Shown here piece after piece: positions 51,653-62,217 of a stretch of 64,000 nt of DNA. The DNA is from Actinomadura rayongensis. Its GTDB lineage: Bacteria > Actinomycetota > Actinomycetes > Streptosporangiales > Streptosporangiaceae. The stretch is taken from NCBI RefSeq assembly GCF_009831215.1, contig NZ_WUTW01000001.1:915192-979191 (forward strand), in the 5' to 3' direction. Position 1 is the first letter of the stretch, and each line of letters starts with the position of its first letter. The position numbers and the translations under genes are program-made. The notes below the pieces were generated by a model that was not told where the DNA came from, did not search any database, and saw only the letters and a list, made by a program, of their open reading frames with translations.

Positions 51653-54600
51653 CTATCCGAACAGGCGCTCCAGCAGGGCCTCCTGCTCCGCCTGGTGCAC
51701 CTTCGCCGACCCCACCGCCGGCGACGACGACGCCCGCCGCGACACCCGCGACAGCCGCAGGCCCTCGATCTGGTGCGGCAGCTTCAGCGCCATGAACGGC
51801 CACGCGCCCATGTTCGCCGGCTCGTCCTGCACCCACACGACCTCGGTGTGGTTCGGGTACTTGGCCAGCTCGGCGCGGATCTCGTCCACCGGCGGCGGGT
51901 ACAGCCGCTCGACCCGCACGATCGCGGTGTCGGTGCGGCCCTTGGCGTCCCGCGCCTTCGCCACGTCGTAGTAGATCTTGCCGGTGGTCAGCAGCACCCG
52001 CGTCACGCCCGCCGGGTCGACCGCCGGGTTCGTCTCGGGGATGACCGGCTGGAACCGGCCCTCGGTGATCTCCGCGACGGGCGACGTCGCCGCCTTCAGC
52101 CGCAGCAGCGACTTCGGCGTGAACACCACCATCGGCTTCTCGCGCCCCGACAGCGTCTGCCACCGCAGCAGGTGGAAGTAGTTCGCCGGGGTCGTCGGGT
52201 ACGCGACCGTCATGTTGTCCTGCGCGCAGAGCTGCAGGTACCGCTCGATGCGGGCGGACGAGTGGTCCGGCCCCTGGCCCTCGTAGCCGTGCGGCAGCAG
52301 CAGCACGACCGAGGACCGCTGGCCCCACTTCTGCTCGCCCGACGAGATGTACTCGTCGATGACGGACTGGGCGCCGTTGGCGAAGTCGCCGAACTGCGCC
52401 TCCCACGCCACGAGCGCGTCCGGACGGGTCATCGAGTAGCCGTACTCGAAGCCCATCGCCGCGTACTCGCTGAGCAGCGAGTCGTGGACGTAGAACTTCG
52501 ACACGCCCTTGCCGAACTGCTTGAGCGGCGTGTACTCCTCGCCCGTCCTGCGGTCGACCAGGACGGCGTGCCGCTGCCCGAACGTCCCGCGCCGGCTGTC
52601 CTGCCCGACGAGCCGCACCGGACGGCCGTCGATCAGCAGCGACCCGAACGCCAGCAGCTCGCCGGTCGCCCAGTCGATCGCGTCCTCGCCGACGGACTGG
52701 ACGCGCCGCTGCAGGATCGGCTGCAGGCGCGGGTGCACGCTGAAGCCGTCCGGCAGGTTGACCTGCGAGTCGATGAGCAGCTTCACCTCGTCGGCCGGGA
52801 TCGCGGTCGGGACCGACGCGTGGTCGATCGGGATGCGCTCCTCGACGTCCGGCTTCACCACCGAACCCGGCTCCAGCGGCTTCTTCACCGCCTCGCGCGT
52901 CTCGGTGAACGCCCGCTCCAGCTGCTCCTGGTAGTCGCGCAGCGCCGCCTCGGCCTCCTCGACCGTGATGTCGCCGCGGCCGATCAGGGCCTCGGTGTAG
53001 AGCTTGCGGACCGAGCGCTTGGCGTCGATCAGGTCGTACATCAGCGGCTGCGTGAACGACGGGTTGTCGGACTCGTTGTGCCCGCGCCGCCGGTAGCAGA
53101 CCATGTCGATGACGACGTCCTTCTTGAACGTCTGCCGGTACTCGAACGCCAGCCGCGCCACCCGCGCGCACGCCTCCGGGTCGTCCCCGTTGACGTGGAA
53201 GATCGGCGCCTGGATCATCCGGGCCACGTCCGTCGAGTACACGCTGGACCGCGAGTACTCCGGCGCCGTGGTGAAGCCCACCTGGTTGTTCACCACGACG
53301 TGGACCGTGCCGCCCGTGCGGTAACCGCGCAGCTGCGACAGGTTCAGCGTCTCGGCGACCACGCCCTGCCCGGCGAACGCCGCGTCCCCGTGGATCAGGA
53401 CGGGCAGGACCGTGAACCCGGCCTCGCCGACGTCCAGCAGGTCCTGCTTGGCGCGGACCACGCCCTCCAGCACCGGGTCGACCGTCTCCAGGTGGGACGG
53501 GTTGGCGACCAGCTCGGTGTGGATCGTGGACCCGTCGGCGGCCGTGAAGTCGCCGGACGCGCCGAGGTGGTACTTCACGTCGCCCGAGCCCTGCGCGCTG
53601 CGCGGGTCCAGGTTGCCCTCGAACTCGCCGAAGATCTGCCCGTAGGACTTGCCGACGATGTTCGCGAGCACGTTCAGCCGGCCCCGGTGGGCCATGCCGA
53701 TGACGACCTCGTCCAGCTTCGACGTCGCCGCCGCCGAGATCACCGAGTCCAGCAGGGGGATCAGCGACTCGCCGCCCTCCAGCGAGAACCGCTTCTGGCC
53801 GACGAACTTCGTCTGCAGGAACGTCTCGAACGCCTCGGCGCTGTTCAGCCGCCGCAGGACGTGCAGCTGCTCCTCGCGCGACGGCTTGTCGTGCGGGACC
53901 TCCACGCGCTCCTGGATCCAGGCGCGCTCCTCGGGGTCCTGGATGTGCATGTACTCGATGCCGACCGTCCGGCAGTACGCCATCCGCAGCACGCCGAGGA
54001 TGTCGCGCAGCTTCATCGTCGGCTCGCCGCCGAAGCCGCCCGTCGCGAACTCGCGCTCCAGGTCCCACAGGGTGAGGCCGTGCTGCAGGATGTCCAGGTC
54101 CGGGTGGCGGCGCTGCTTGTACTCCAGCGGGTCGGTGTCGGCCATGAGGTGGCCCCGGACCCGGTAGGCGTGGATCAGCTCGTGGACGCGGGCGACCTTC
54201 GCGACGTCGTCCTCGTGGGACGCCGAGATGTCCTTCACCCAGCGCACCGGCTCGTACGGGATGCGCAGGGCCTCGAAGATCTCGTCGTAGAAGCCGTCCG
54301 CGCCGAGCAGCAGCTCGTTGATGCGGCGCAGGAAGTCGCCGGACTGCGCGCCCTGGATGATCCGGTGGTCGTAGGTGGAGGTCAGCGTCATGACCTTGCT
54401 GATCCCCATCCGGGACAGCGTGTCGCCGGACGCGCCCGCGAACTCCGCCGGGTACTCCATCGCGCCGACGCCGACGATCGTCCCCTGGCCCGGCATCAGG
54501 CGCGGCACCGAATGGACCGTGCCGATCGTGCCCGGGTTCGTGAGGCTGATCGTCGTGCCCTGGTAGTCCTCCAGGGTCAGCTTGTTGTTGCGCGCCTTGC

Positions 54601-55366
54601 GGACGATCTCCTCGTACGCCGCCCAGAACTGGCGGAAGTCGAGGGTGTCGGCGGCCTTGATGCTCGGCACGACCAGCTGCCGCTGGCCGTCGGCCTTCTG
54701 CAGGTCGATCGCGAGGCCGAAGTTGACGTGCTCGGGCCGCACCAGCACCGGCTTGCCGTCCACCTCGGTGTAGGCGGCGTTCATCTCCGGCATCGCCGCC
54801 AGCGCGCGCACGATCGCGTACCCGATCAGGTGCGTGAAGGAGACCTTGCCGCCGCGTCCGCGCTTGAGGTGGTTGTTGATGACGATGCGGTTGTCGATCA
54901 GCAGCTTCGCCGGGACGGCCCGGACGCTCGTCGCCGTCGGGACCGCGAGGCTCGCCTCCATGTTCGCCGCCGTGCGCGCCGCGACGCCGCGCAGCCGCAC
55001 CTCCTCGGCGCCCGCCGGGACCGGCGTCGCGGCCGGCTTGGCCGCCACGGCCTTGTCCTGCGCCTTCGCGGCCGGCTGCTCGGCCGTCCGGACGGCGGGC
55101 TCGGCCGGCTGCGCGGGGGCCGGGGGTGTCGGCGGCGCCGCCGCCGTCGCCGGGGCGGAACCGTTCGCGGGGACGCTCGCCTCGGGGGAGGCGGTCGCGG
55201 CGGGGCGGGAGCCCGGCCGGTAGTCCGCGAAGAAGTTCCACCAGGCCTCGTCAACGGAGGTCGGGTCTTCGAGGTACTTGTGGTACAGCTCGTCGACCAG
55301 CCACTCGTTGGCGCCGAAGTCTGGGTGCATGGGGTCGGCACTTGATTGCGACGACTCTGTCGACAC
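51653..55366 (-). CDS. kgd: Multifunctional 2-oxoglutarate decarboxylase/dehydrogenase (Kgd/SucA)
   Basis: 1,237 residues, matching actinobacterial Kgd. A short E1-like N-terminal segment ([13 protein letters not shown]) is followed by an Ala/Pro linker (~55-105), an E2 acyltransferase-like domain (~115-360; [16 protein letters not shown] carries the active-site His and Asp) and the thiamine-diphosphate E1 domain (~400-1237; [34 protein letters not shown]). It links the TCA cycle with 2-oxoglutarate decarboxylation. The GTG start is supported by the N-terminal match. Regulation through GarA-type FHA proteins is known in relatives. Confidence 0.96.
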   Translation of the reverse strand: MSTESSQSSADPMHPDFGANEWLVDELYHKYLEDPTSVDEAWWNFFADYRPGSRPAATASPEASVPANGSAPATAAAPPTPPAPAQPAEPAVRTAEQPAAKAQDKAVAAKPAATPVPAGAEEVRLRGVAARTAANMEASLAVPTATSVRAVPAKLLIDNRIVINNHLKRGRGGKVSFTHLIGYAIVRALAAMPEMNAAYTEVDGKPVLVRPEHVNFGLAIDLQKADGQRQLVVPSIKAADTLDFRQFWAAYEEIVRKARNNKLTLEDYQGTTISLTNPGTIGTVHSVPRLMPGQGTIVGVGAMEYPAEFAGASGDTLSRMGISKVMTLTSTYDHRIIQGAQSGDFLRRINELLLGADGFYDEIFEALRIPYEPVRWVKDISASHEDDVAKVARVHELIHAYRVRGHLMADTDPLEYKQRRHPDLDILQHGLTLWDLEREFATGGFGGEPTMKLRDILGVLRMAYCRTVGIEYMHIQDPEERAWIQERVEVPHDKPSREEQLHVLRRLNSAEAFETFLQTKFVGQKRFSLEGGESLIPLLDSVISAAATSKLDEVVIGMAHRGRLNVLANIVGKSYGQIFGEFEGNLDPRSAQGSGDVKYHLGASGDFTAADGSTIHTELVANPSHLETVDPVLEGVVRAKQDLLDVGEAGFTVLPVLIHGDAAFAGQGVVAETLNLSQLRGYRTGGTVHVVVNNQVGFTTAPEYSRSSVYSTDVARMIQAPIFHVNGDDPEACARVARLAFEYRQTFKKDVVIDMVCYRRRGHNESDNPSFTQPLMYDLIDAKRSVRKLYTEALIGRGDITVEEAEAALRDYQEQLERAFTETREAVKKPLEPGSVVKPDVEERIPIDHASVPTAIPADEVKLLIDSQVNLPDGFSVHPRLQPILQRRVQSVGEDAIDWATGELLAFGSLLIDGRPVRLVGQDSRRGTFGQRHAVLVDRRTGEEYTPLKQFGKGVSKFYVHDSLLSEYAAMGFEYGYSMTRPDALVAWEAQFGDFANGAQSVIDEYISSGEQKWGQRSSVVLLLPHGYEGQGPDHSSARIERYLQLCAQDNMTVAYPTTPANYFHLLRWQTLSGREKPMVVFTPKSLLRLKAATSPVAEITEGRFQPVIPETNPAVDPAGVTRVLLTTGKIYYDVAKARDAKGRTDTAIVRVERLYPPPVDEIRAELAKYPNHTEVVWVQDEPANMGAWPFMALKLPHQIEGLRLSRVSRRASSSPAVGSAKVHQAEQEALLERLFG

Positions 55367-55789
55367 GGCGGAGATCGCCCTCTTCCGCAGCTCGCAGGTG
55401 AGTTCTGAAACACGTCAAGGCTACTCGCACTGACGCCGCACATCTGCCAGCTCATCGCCCGTGGGCGGTGGATCCCCATCCCTCCCGGGCAATACACACC
55501 ACACCGTCCGATCTCACCCCGCGCCCCCCGGCCCGGCAAGATCACTCACCCCACACCCGCCGCCCCCCACAAACCCGAGGCGCGGCGACTCGCCTAGCGG
55601 CTCCCCACCGCGCCGACACGGCGCCCGCCCACCCGGTCAGCATCCGCGCGCGGCCCTGCGTCCCCGCGGGCGGCCCGCGTCCACGTGCGTGATCCACGCG
55701 GGGTCTGTGCTCATGCGGGCGCCCGGCCTGCGCGCACGAGGGCAGCTCGTGCGGGCGGGCCGGGCGCGCGCCGGGTGCTTGGGGTGGGG
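55367..55789. other. Intergenic region upstream of kgd, no gene seen
   Basis: About 420 bases, very rich in C on the plus strand. It should contain the kgd promoter on the minus strand, but no convincing -35/-10 pair was fixed. No RNA gene, repeat or coding frame with a ribosome site could be supported. Confidence 0.5.
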
Positions 55790-56458
55790 TCAGTGGGTGT
55801 GGGTGGGGACGGTGGGGCCTTCGCTGGCCTGGACGAGGACGAAGCCCTGGCCCTGGAAGGAGAGCTGCACCGCCTCGCCGCTGCCGCGGCCGATGAGGGC
55901 GGCGGCCTTGATCGTGCGGTTGACGCCCGTCTGGAGGGACGTGCTCCAGGCCACGGCGGACTGGGCGTCGGCGAAGGTGGGGGCGCGGCCCGCGTCCAGC
56001 AGGACGGGGGTGCCGTGCGTGTGCAGCGCGACCCAGCCCGAGCCCGTCAGCGTGGTGTTGAACAGGCCGCCCGCCATCATGCCCGCGCCCTGCACCCGCT
56101 TGATGTCGGTGGCCAGGTGCGAGTCGTAGGCGAGGATGTTCGCGCCGTTGACGGTCAGGGACTCGTTCTCCAGGTAGAACAGGTGGATGTCCTCGGCGTT
56201 GTGCGCGAGGAACAGCAGGCCCTGGCCGGTGGCGCGCATCAGCGGCGCGCCCTCCTGCGTGATCATCTTCTTGATGAACTTGCCGACGCCGCCCGCGCCC
56301 TGGTACTCGAAGTCCATCTGGCCCTGGAACGCCACCATCGCGCCCTGGCGGGCGATCACGTCGCCGTTCAGGTGGACGCGGAGCATCTTCGGGTTCTGCA
56401 GGACGAAGTGACCGGGGACCTGCCCTTGGTCCATGTTGTTGAAGAACGGGCTGCGCAT
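55790..56458 (-). CDS. AIM24-family protein
   Basis: 222 residues. Beta-rich AIM24 (TIM-barrel-unlike, double beta-helix) fold: MVAFQGQMDFEYQ, GLLFLAHNAEDIHLFYLENESLTVNG, GSGWVALHTHGTPVLLDAG. Named after a yeast mitochondrial protein; bacterial function is unknown. It occurs widely in actinomycetes, often with paralogues. ATG start. Confidence 0.85.
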   Translation of the reverse strand: MRSPFFNNMDQGQVPGHFVLQNPKMLRVHLNGDVIARQGAMVAFQGQMDFEYQGAGGVGKFIKKMITQEGAPLMRATGQGLLFLAHNAEDIHLFYLENESLTVNGANILAYDSHLATDIKRVQGAGMMAGGLFNTTLTGSGWVALHTHGTPVLLDAGRAPTFADAQSAVAWSTSLQTGVNRTIKAAALIGRGSGEAVQLSFQGQGFVLVQASEGPTVPTHTH

Positions 56459-56695
56459 GGCGCTCCTCGCTGGGGTTTCGGACTCGGAGAAGGTCAGCCT
56501 AGGGACGTCCGGTGACAGGATCCGTCCTCCTGAAGGCTGATCGGGTCCCCCTCCGAGACGACGAGAGTCGTCCCTGCGGTGGACCCCGGCAATCCTCCCG
56601 CAAGGGGAAGGACCGGCGGAGACCCCCGGCTACGATGGCGAGTGGGCCGAATCCGGGTCCGGGGGAAGCGGACGCACGAGGGCTCGGGGGGCCTG

Positions 56696-57358
56696 ATGCT
56701 GGAGAACTTCAACGCCCTGGTGGACGGGCTGCCGCCTGCGGTGGTCTACCTGATCATCGCCGCGCTCGTGTTCGCCGAGGCGGCCCTGTTCTTCGGGTTC
56801 CTCTTCCCGGGCGAGACCGCGATCGTGGTGGGCGGGGTGCTCGCCGCGAGCGGCCATCTGTCGCTGCCGCTGCTGCTCGTCATCGCGGTGGGCTCGGCGA
56901 TCATCGGAGATTCGGTCGGGTACGAGATCGGCCGAAAATACGGGACGCGGCTGCTCGCCACCCGGCCGATGGAGAAACACAAGGCGAAAGTGGCGAAGGC
57001 GCAGGACCTCATCCGCCGCCGGGGCGCGTTCGCGGTCTTCCTCGGCCGGTTCACCGCGCTGCTGCGCGCCCTGATGCCCGCGCTGGTCGGCGCCTCGCGG
57101 ATGCCGTATCCGCGCTTCCTGGTCTTCAACGCGATCGGCGCGGTGTCCTGGGTCGTCGCGTACACGCTCGGCGGCTACTTCGCCGGGCAGGCGTTCGACC
57201 GGGCCGCGACGATGGTCGGCCGGGGCCTGGCCATCGCGCTGGCCGTGCTGGTCGTCGTCGGCCTCGTGGTGTGGAGCGTCCGCAAGCGCCGCCGCGAGGC
57301 GAAGGAAGAGGACGAGGCCCGCGAGGACGCCGAGCACGACACTCCCGTCCCGCGCTGA
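56696..57358 (+). CDS. DedA-family membrane protein
   Basis: 220 residues. About five membrane helices; the DedA/SNARE-assoc signature is visible as FGFLFPGETAIVVGG, GDSVGYEIGRKYG, RRRGAFAVFLGRFTALLRALMPALVGASRMPY (in two parts) and FNAIGAVSWVV. Such proteins act in lipid (undecaprenyl-phosphate or phosphatidylethanolamine) flipping and proton-linked homeostasis. The charged C-terminal tail is cytoplasmic. Confidence 0.92.
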   Translation: MLENFNALVDGLPPAVVYLIIAALVFAEAALFFGFLFPGETAIVVGGVLAASGHLSLPLLLVIAVGSAIIGDSVGYEIGRKYGTRLLATRPMEKHKAKVAKAQDLIRRRGAFAVFLGRFTALLRALMPALVGASRMPYPRFLVFNAIGAVSWVVAYTLGGYFAGQAFDRAATMVGRGLAIALAVLVVVGLVVWSVRKRRREAKEEDEAREDAEHDTPVPR

Positions 57359-57365
57359 CGTTCTT

Positions 57366-57430
57366 CGCGCACGTCGATCGCGCACGTCGATCGCGCACGT
57401 CGATCGCGCACGCCGTTCGCGCACGTCGAC
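57366..57430. repeat. Five tandem copies of a 13-base unit
   Basis: The unit CGCGCACGTCGAT occurs three times exactly, then with changes in unit four (GCCGTT ending) and unit five (GAC ending). It lies just after the dedA stop, before the SDR gene. It is probably a slippage array with no coding role. Confidence 0.9.
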
Positions 57431-57497
57431 CGCGTAGGCCCTCCAGACAGGGTGCGGGCCGTGTGGGCGGGGTCGTTACCGAGTCGGATTCGGTCAG

Positions 57498-57530
57498 GTG
57501 GTACCACTGGGTAACCCTTTGGTGGTTACC
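57498..57530. promoter_or_regulatory. Paired palindromes upstream of SDR gene
   Basis: GTGGTACCAC (57498-57507) is followed directly by GGTAACC-N7-GGTTACC (57510-57530). Both are perfect. They lie 66-100 bases before the SDR start codon and resemble TetR-type operators; the GGTAAC core also occurs before the P450 gene at 15.87 kb. Confidence 0.45.
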
Positions 57531-57595
57531 TGGGGGACGTTCGGCGGGACGACCGGCGGACGACCGCAGTGACTCGGCGATGTGAGGAGACAGGG

Positions 57596-58498
57596 ATGTC
57601 GGAACTGCGCTACGACGGGCGGGTCGCGATCGTGACCGGCGCCGGGCACGGGCTCGGCCGCCGGCACGCGCTGGAGCTGGCCGCGCGCGGGGCCAAGGTC
57701 GTCGTCAACGACCTCGGCGGCGACCGGTCGGGCGTCGGCGCGTCGGCCGGTCCGGCGCAGGAGGTCGTGGACGAGATCACCAAGGCCGGCGGCGAGGCCG
57801 TCGCCGACCCGGGCAACGTGGCCGACCCCGAGGGCGCGGCGGGCATCGTCCGGACGGCGCTGGACGCGTTCGGCAAGATCGACATCGTCGTCAACAACGC
57901 CGGGATCCTGCGCGACAAGTCGTTCAAGAACATGACCGTCGAGGAGTTCGACGCGGTCATCGCCGTCCACCTGCGGGGCTCGTTCCTCGTCACCAGCGCC
58001 GCGTGGCCGCACCTGCGCGAGCAGGGCTACGGCCGCGTGGTGAACACCTCGTCCCCGGCGGGGCTGTTCGGCAACTTCGGCCAGGCCAACTACGCGACGG
58101 CGAAGATGGGCCTCGTCGGGTTCACCAAGACGCTCGCCCACGAGGGCGCCAAGTACGGCATCCGGGCCAACGCCATCGCGCCCGTCGCGTGGACCCGCAT
58201 GACCGAGGACCTGCTGCCCGCCGACTTCGCCGCCGCGCTCGGCGTCGAGCAGGTGACGCCGCTGGTGGCGTTCCTCGCGCACGAGAGCGTCGCCGAGTCC
58301 GGGCAGGTCTACACGGTCGGCGGCGGCCGGATCGCCAAGATCTTCGTCGCCGAGGGGCCGGGCTGGGGCACCAAGGAGACGCTGTCGGTCGAGTCCGTCC
58401 GCGACCACTGGGACGCGATCAACGCCGCCGAGCCCCTCGCGGTCTTCAACAACGTCGGCGAGCAGATGGGCCCGCTGATCCAGCAGCTCACGTCCTGA
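57596..58498 (+). CDS. SDR, (3R)-hydroxyacyl-CoA dehydrogenase-like (MFE-2 type)
   Basis: 300 residues. TGAGHGLGRRHALELA and VVNDLGGDRSGVG (NAD-binding, MFE-2-like), NNAGILRDKSFKNM (~101) and the catalytic VVNTSSPAG ... QANYATAKMGL (Tyr ~164). The substrate region and extended C-terminus are like the dehydrogenase domain of peroxisomal multifunctional enzyme type 2, so fatty-acid or sterol side-chain beta-oxidation is likely. RBS GGGA shortly before the ATG. Confidence 0.9.
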   Translation: MSELRYDGRVAIVTGAGHGLGRRHALELAARGAKVVVNDLGGDRSGVGASAGPAQEVVDEITKAGGEAVADPGNVADPEGAAGIVRTALDAFGKIDIVVNNAGILRDKSFKNMTVEEFDAVIAVHLRGSFLVTSAAWPHLREQGYGRVVNTSSPAGLFGNFGQANYATAKMGLVGFTKTLAHEGAKYGIRANAIAPVAWTRMTEDLLPADFAAALGVEQVTPLVAFLAHESVAESGQVYTVGGGRIAKIFVAEGPGWGTKETLSVESVRDHWDAINAAEPLAVFNNVGEQMGPLIQQLTS

Positions 58499-58641
58499 CC
58501 CGCCCGCGGGACGGGACGCCGCCGAGCACCCCGTCCCGCGCCGCCGCGCACCCGCCGTGCGGTGTCGCGCACGCCGTGCGCTGGGCCGTGCGCCGCCGCC
58601 CCGGCCCGGGACGTCTGGGGCGGGGCGGCGGGTGCGGGCGG

Positions 58642-59490
58642 TCAGGTGGTGAGGGCGCCGGCCAGGGCCTCGACGTAACGCAGGGCGGCGAGGCGGGCCA
58701 GGGCCGGGTGGGCGCCGATCGGGGCGGAGTGGCCGGCGCCGAGCGCGGCGGCGGCCTCGGCCAGCAGGGCGATCTCGGGTTCGTGGCCGATGAGGTGCGG
58801 GGCGATCGCGACGGAGGCCGCCCCCGACGCGCGCAGCCGGTCGGCGGCGGCGCGCAGCGCCGCCGGGTCGGCCAGCGACGCCGTGAAGACCGGGCTGGCC
58901 AGCCGGGACGCCAGCAGGACGGCGGTGACCTCGGCCTGCGCCGCCGCGTCCGCGCCCGGGCCCGGCGCGGCGACGATCACGCCCCCGGCGGCCGTCACCA
59001 TCGTCATCATGCGGATCCGGTCGGCGCGGGCGAGGCCCGCGTCGGCGAGCCGGTCGTGCAGCGCCTCGGCGAGCAGCGGATGCGGGCCGAGCGGTTCGGC
59101 CGCCACGACCGGGACGGGCGCGCCGGCCGCCGCCGCGCCCACGGCCGCCGCGACGTCCGGATCGGGCAGCGCGGCGAACGGCACGACGACCGCCGCGGGC
59201 TCGTCCGGCCGATGCCGCGTCAACCCGGCCAGCAGCGGGCCGAGCGCCGCCCGGTCGCCCGCCAGATGGCCGATGTGCGCGGGCTGGCCGGTGTGCTCGA
59301 TCTCCACCAGCCGGGCGACCTCGGCGGCGATGGCCGCGCCGGGGCCGTCCGCGGGTCCGGGGACCGCGAGGACCAGGGCGGGGGAGTCGGGGGGCAGCAG
59401 GAAGGATTCGTCGCCGCGGTGCCGTCCGCCGCGCGGGGTGCGGCGGCGACGCGACGGAAGTGCCTCGGATGCCTGGCTTTCGGGACTCAC
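58642..59490 (-). CDS. CbiX/sirohydrochlorin-chelatase-like protein lacking the first catalytic His
   Basis: 282 residues. Two similar halves with the chelatase-like fold: ALVLAVPGPADGPGAAIAAE in half one and ASVAIAPHLIGHEPEIALLAEA in half two. The HGSRD motif of CbiX is replaced by PGPAD, so the first metal-binding His is missing. The N-terminal ~30 residues are basic and disordered. No sirohaem or cobalamin genes are nearby. It may be a degenerate or diverged chelatase. Confidence 0.65.
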   Translation of the reverse strand: MSPESQASEALPSRRRRTPRGGRHRGDESFLLPPDSPALVLAVPGPADGPGAAIAAEVARLVEIEHTGQPAHIGHLAGDRAALGPLLAGLTRHRPDEPAAVVVPFAALPDPDVAAAVGAAAAGAPVPVVAAEPLGPHPLLAEALHDRLADAGLARADRIRMMTMVTAAGGVIVAAPGPGADAAAQAEVTAVLLASRLASPVFTASLADPAALRAAADRLRASGAASVAIAPHLIGHEPEIALLAEAAAALGAGHSAPIGAHPALARLAALRYVEALAGALTT

Positions 59491-59769
59491 GGCGGGAATC
59501 GTAACGCCGCGCGGCCCGCCACGGACATTCCGCTGCTCCGCCGACGCGAAGTGTGGCGCGCCCGACCCCGGGCGGAACCGGGTTATTTATCGGCGTACGG
59601 CAGAAATCGCGGAAGACGTCGCTTCCCGGCGCCGCGTGCTTCGCCGGGCGTCCACGGCGACGTAGTAGGCTCCGCAGATCCCCGCACGCCCGTCTCGGGA
59701 GGGATCCCCCCGCATGTCGCGCCATTTCGTCGCACAGCCCCCGGCCGGCGGCCCGACCCGCGAGCCGCG

Positions 59770-62217
59770 ATGAAGGGGCGCCTCTCCTCGATCCGGGCGC
59801 GGATCACGCTGCTGACCCTCGTCCCGCTGCTCGCGCTCGGCGGACTGTGGGTCTTCGCGACCGGGATCACCTATGGCGAGGCCGACCAGCTCCTGCGCAG
59901 CCGCACGTTCGAGCAGAAGTCGCTGCTGCCCACCCAGGGCCTCGTGGCCGCCCTCCAGAAGGAGCGGCGGCTGTCGATGTGGCGGGCCGGCGCCGGACGC
60001 GCGACGCGCGCCGAGGACGCCGACCTGGCCGCCCGCCGCCGCGACACCGACCAGGTCCGCGAGAAGGTCCGGACCAGCGCGAACGACTCCGGCCTGCGCG
60101 ACGTCGCCGGGTCCAACCCCGCGCTGCTCGCGCACATCGACGCGCTGGTGCGCGGCCTCGGCGCGCTCGACGCCATCCGCCGCGACCTGGACACCGGACG
60201 CGCCGGGCGCGCCGACGTCCTGCGCGAGTACGACGGAATGATCGACGCCGCGTTCGGCGTGTACTCCTCGGTCGTCGCCCCGGACGGCCGCATCACCAGC
60301 GACGCCCGCGCCCTCACCGCCATCGGCCGCGCCCACGAGTACGTGGCCCGCGAGGACGCCCTGCTCACCGGCGCGCTCGCCGCCGGGCGCCTGACCGGCG
60401 CCGACCGCGCCGAGTTCGCGCAGCTCGTCGGCGCGCAGCGGTACACCTACCTCGACGCCGTCCCGAACCTGCCGGGCCCCGACCGCGCCCGCTACGGACG
60501 GCTCGTCGCCGGGCCCGAGTTCGCGCGGCTGCGGCTGTGGGAGGACGAGATCGTGCGCGGCGCGCGGACCGTCCAGCCGGTGGCGCGCAAGCCCGCGCGG
60601 ACCCCGGCGGCGCGCGAGCCGCTGACGGTCCGGCAGTGGTGGGCCACCGCCGACGCGGTCGAGCACGGCCTCTACACGTTCGAGAACGGGACGCTCTCCG
60701 GCGTCACCGAGCGCGCCACCGACATCGCGGTCGGCGCGTTCGCGCGGCTGGCCATCGCGGGCGGGCTCGGCCTGCTCGCGGTGATCGCGTCCGCGCTGCT
60801 GGCCTACCGGGTCGGACGGCGGCTGCTGCGCGAGTGCCGGACGCTCGCGGACGCCGTCGTCGACTTCGCCCACCGCAAGCTGCCCGATCTGTCGGCCCGC
60901 GTCCGGTCCGGGGAGACCGTGGACCCCGAGGACGTCGACCTCTCGACGCCCGACTTCACGATCACTGAGATCGAGCGGATCGCGGCGGCGTTCGTCGTCA
61001 CCCGCGACGCGGTCCTGCTCGCCGCCGCCGGCGAGATCGCCGCGCGGCGCGGGATCAGCGAGGTGTTCGTCAACCTCGCCCGGCGCAACCAGTCGCTGCT
61101 GCACCACCAGCTCAGCCTGCTCGACCGCATGGAGCACCGCACCGAGGACCCCGCCGAGCTGGCCGACCTGTTCCGCCTCGACCACCTCGCCACCCGGATG
61201 CGGCGGCACGCCGAGGGCCTGGTCATCCTCGCGGGCAAGACGGCGGGCCGCGGCTGGCGCCATCCCGTCCCGCTGGTGGACGTCGTGCGCGGCGCGGTCG
61301 CCGAGGTCGAGGACTACCCGCGCGTCCGGGTGCGCCCGCTGCCGCGCGTCGCGCTGCTCGGGACGGCCGTCGCCGACGTCGTCCATCTGCTCGCCGAGGT
61401 CGTGGAGAACGCCACCGCGTTCTCGCCGCCGGGGTCGCCGGTCGTCATCGACGGGCACCGCGTCGGGCAGGGCTGCGCGATCGAGATCGAGGACCGCGGG
61501 CTCGGCATGGAGGAGGCGGCGATCGCGGCGGCCAACGCGCGGCTCGCCGACCCGCCGGAGTTCGACCCGTCCGACAGCGCCCAGCTCGGCCTGTTCGTCG
61601 TCGCGCGGCTCGCGCGGCGGCACGGGATCCGGGTGACGCTGCGCGCGTCGGCGTACGGGGGCGTCACGGCCATCGCGCTCATCCCGGGCGAACTGCTGGT
61701 GGCGGTGCCGGAGCCGGAGCCCGCCGTGCGGCGGTCCGGGCCGCTGGCGCTCACGCCCGGCCCGGCGATGGCGGTCGCGGCCGAACGGGAGGAGAAGGGC
61801 GTCGTGCGGCTCGTCGCCGAGCCCGTCCCGGACGAGCCCGAACCCGAGCCCGCGCCCGAACCCGAGCCCGCGCCGGTCGCCGAGCGGCCCGCCGTCCACG
61901 AGGCGACGGACGCGGGGCTGCCGCGCCGCCGCCGTCAGGCCAACCTGGCGCCCGCCCTGCGCGAGCGCCTCGACGCGCGCGACGACGGCGGGGCGGGCCG
62001 ACACCGCGCCCCCGTCGCCGCGCCCGTCGCCGAGGCGCCCGTCCCGCTCGCCGCGCCCGTCCCCGACGACGCGGCACCCCCGCAGGAACCGCCGCGCTCA
62101 CCCGAGGCGATGCGGTCCAAGCTGTCCGCCATGCAGCGCGGCTGGGAGCGCGGCCGGTCGGAACCCGGCCCCGCCCCCGACGAGCCGATCCACCCCGAGG
62201 AGGACGAGACCCGATGA
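59770..62217 (+). CDS. Conservon sensor kinase-like protein CvnA
   Basis: 815 residues. A short N-terminal helix (~10-32), then an extracellular nitrate/sulfonate-sensing region (~35-310), a second membrane helix (~322-345), a HAMP-like segment, and a GHKL ATPase domain (EVVENATAFSPPGSPVV, ~550; GLGMEEAAI, ~577; GLFVVARLA, ~605). The conserved histidine region VNLARRNQSLLHHQLSLLDRMEHR is present. A long Pro/Glu/Ala-rich tail (~660-815) includes a repeated acidic stretch (EPEPAPEPEP). It overlaps cvnB by ATGA. Conservons assemble at the membrane like G-protein-coupled receptors. Confidence 0.9.
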   Translation: MKGRLSSIRARITLLTLVPLLALGGLWVFATGITYGEADQLLRSRTFEQKSLLPTQGLVAALQKERRLSMWRAGAGRATRAEDADLAARRRDTDQVREKVRTSANDSGLRDVAGSNPALLAHIDALVRGLGALDAIRRDLDTGRAGRADVLREYDGMIDAAFGVYSSVVAPDGRITSDARALTAIGRAHEYVAREDALLTGALAAGRLTGADRAEFAQLVGAQRYTYLDAVPNLPGPDRARYGRLVAGPEFARLRLWEDEIVRGARTVQPVARKPARTPAAREPLTVRQWWATADAVEHGLYTFENGTLSGVTERATDIAVGAFARLAIAGGLGLLAVIASALLAYRVGRRLLRECRTLADAVVDFAHRKLPDLSARVRSGETVDPEDVDLSTPDFTITEIERIAAAFVVTRDAVLLAAAGEIAARRGISEVFVNLARRNQSLLHHQLSLLDRMEHRTEDPAELADLFRLDHLATRMRRHAEGLVILAGKTAGRGWRHPVPLVDVVRGAVAEVEDYPRVRVRPLPRVALLGTAVADVVHLLAEVVENATAFSPPGSPVVIDGHRVGQGCAIEIEDRGLGMEEAAIAAANARLADPPEFDPSDSAQLGLFVVARLARRHGIRVTLRASAYGGVTAIALIPGELLVAVPEPEPAVRRSGPLALTPGPAMAVAAEREEKGVVRLVAEPVPDEPEPEPAPEPEPAPVAERPAVHEATDAGLPRRRRQANLAPALRERLDARDDGGAGRHRAPVAAPVAEAPVPLAAPVPDDAAPPQEPPRSPEAMRSKLSAMQRGWERGRSEPGPAPDEPIHPEEDETR

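Noticed and set aside
51405-55345. Open frames of over 1,200 codons on both strands opposite or out of phase with kgd
   Set aside because: Low-complexity composition with no domain; kgd itself matches along its whole length. Only the 58-residue gene at its 3' side is real.
55461-55692. Small open frame in the gap upstream of kgd
   Set aside because: Pro/Arg-rich translation, no ribosome site, and no codon-position bias.
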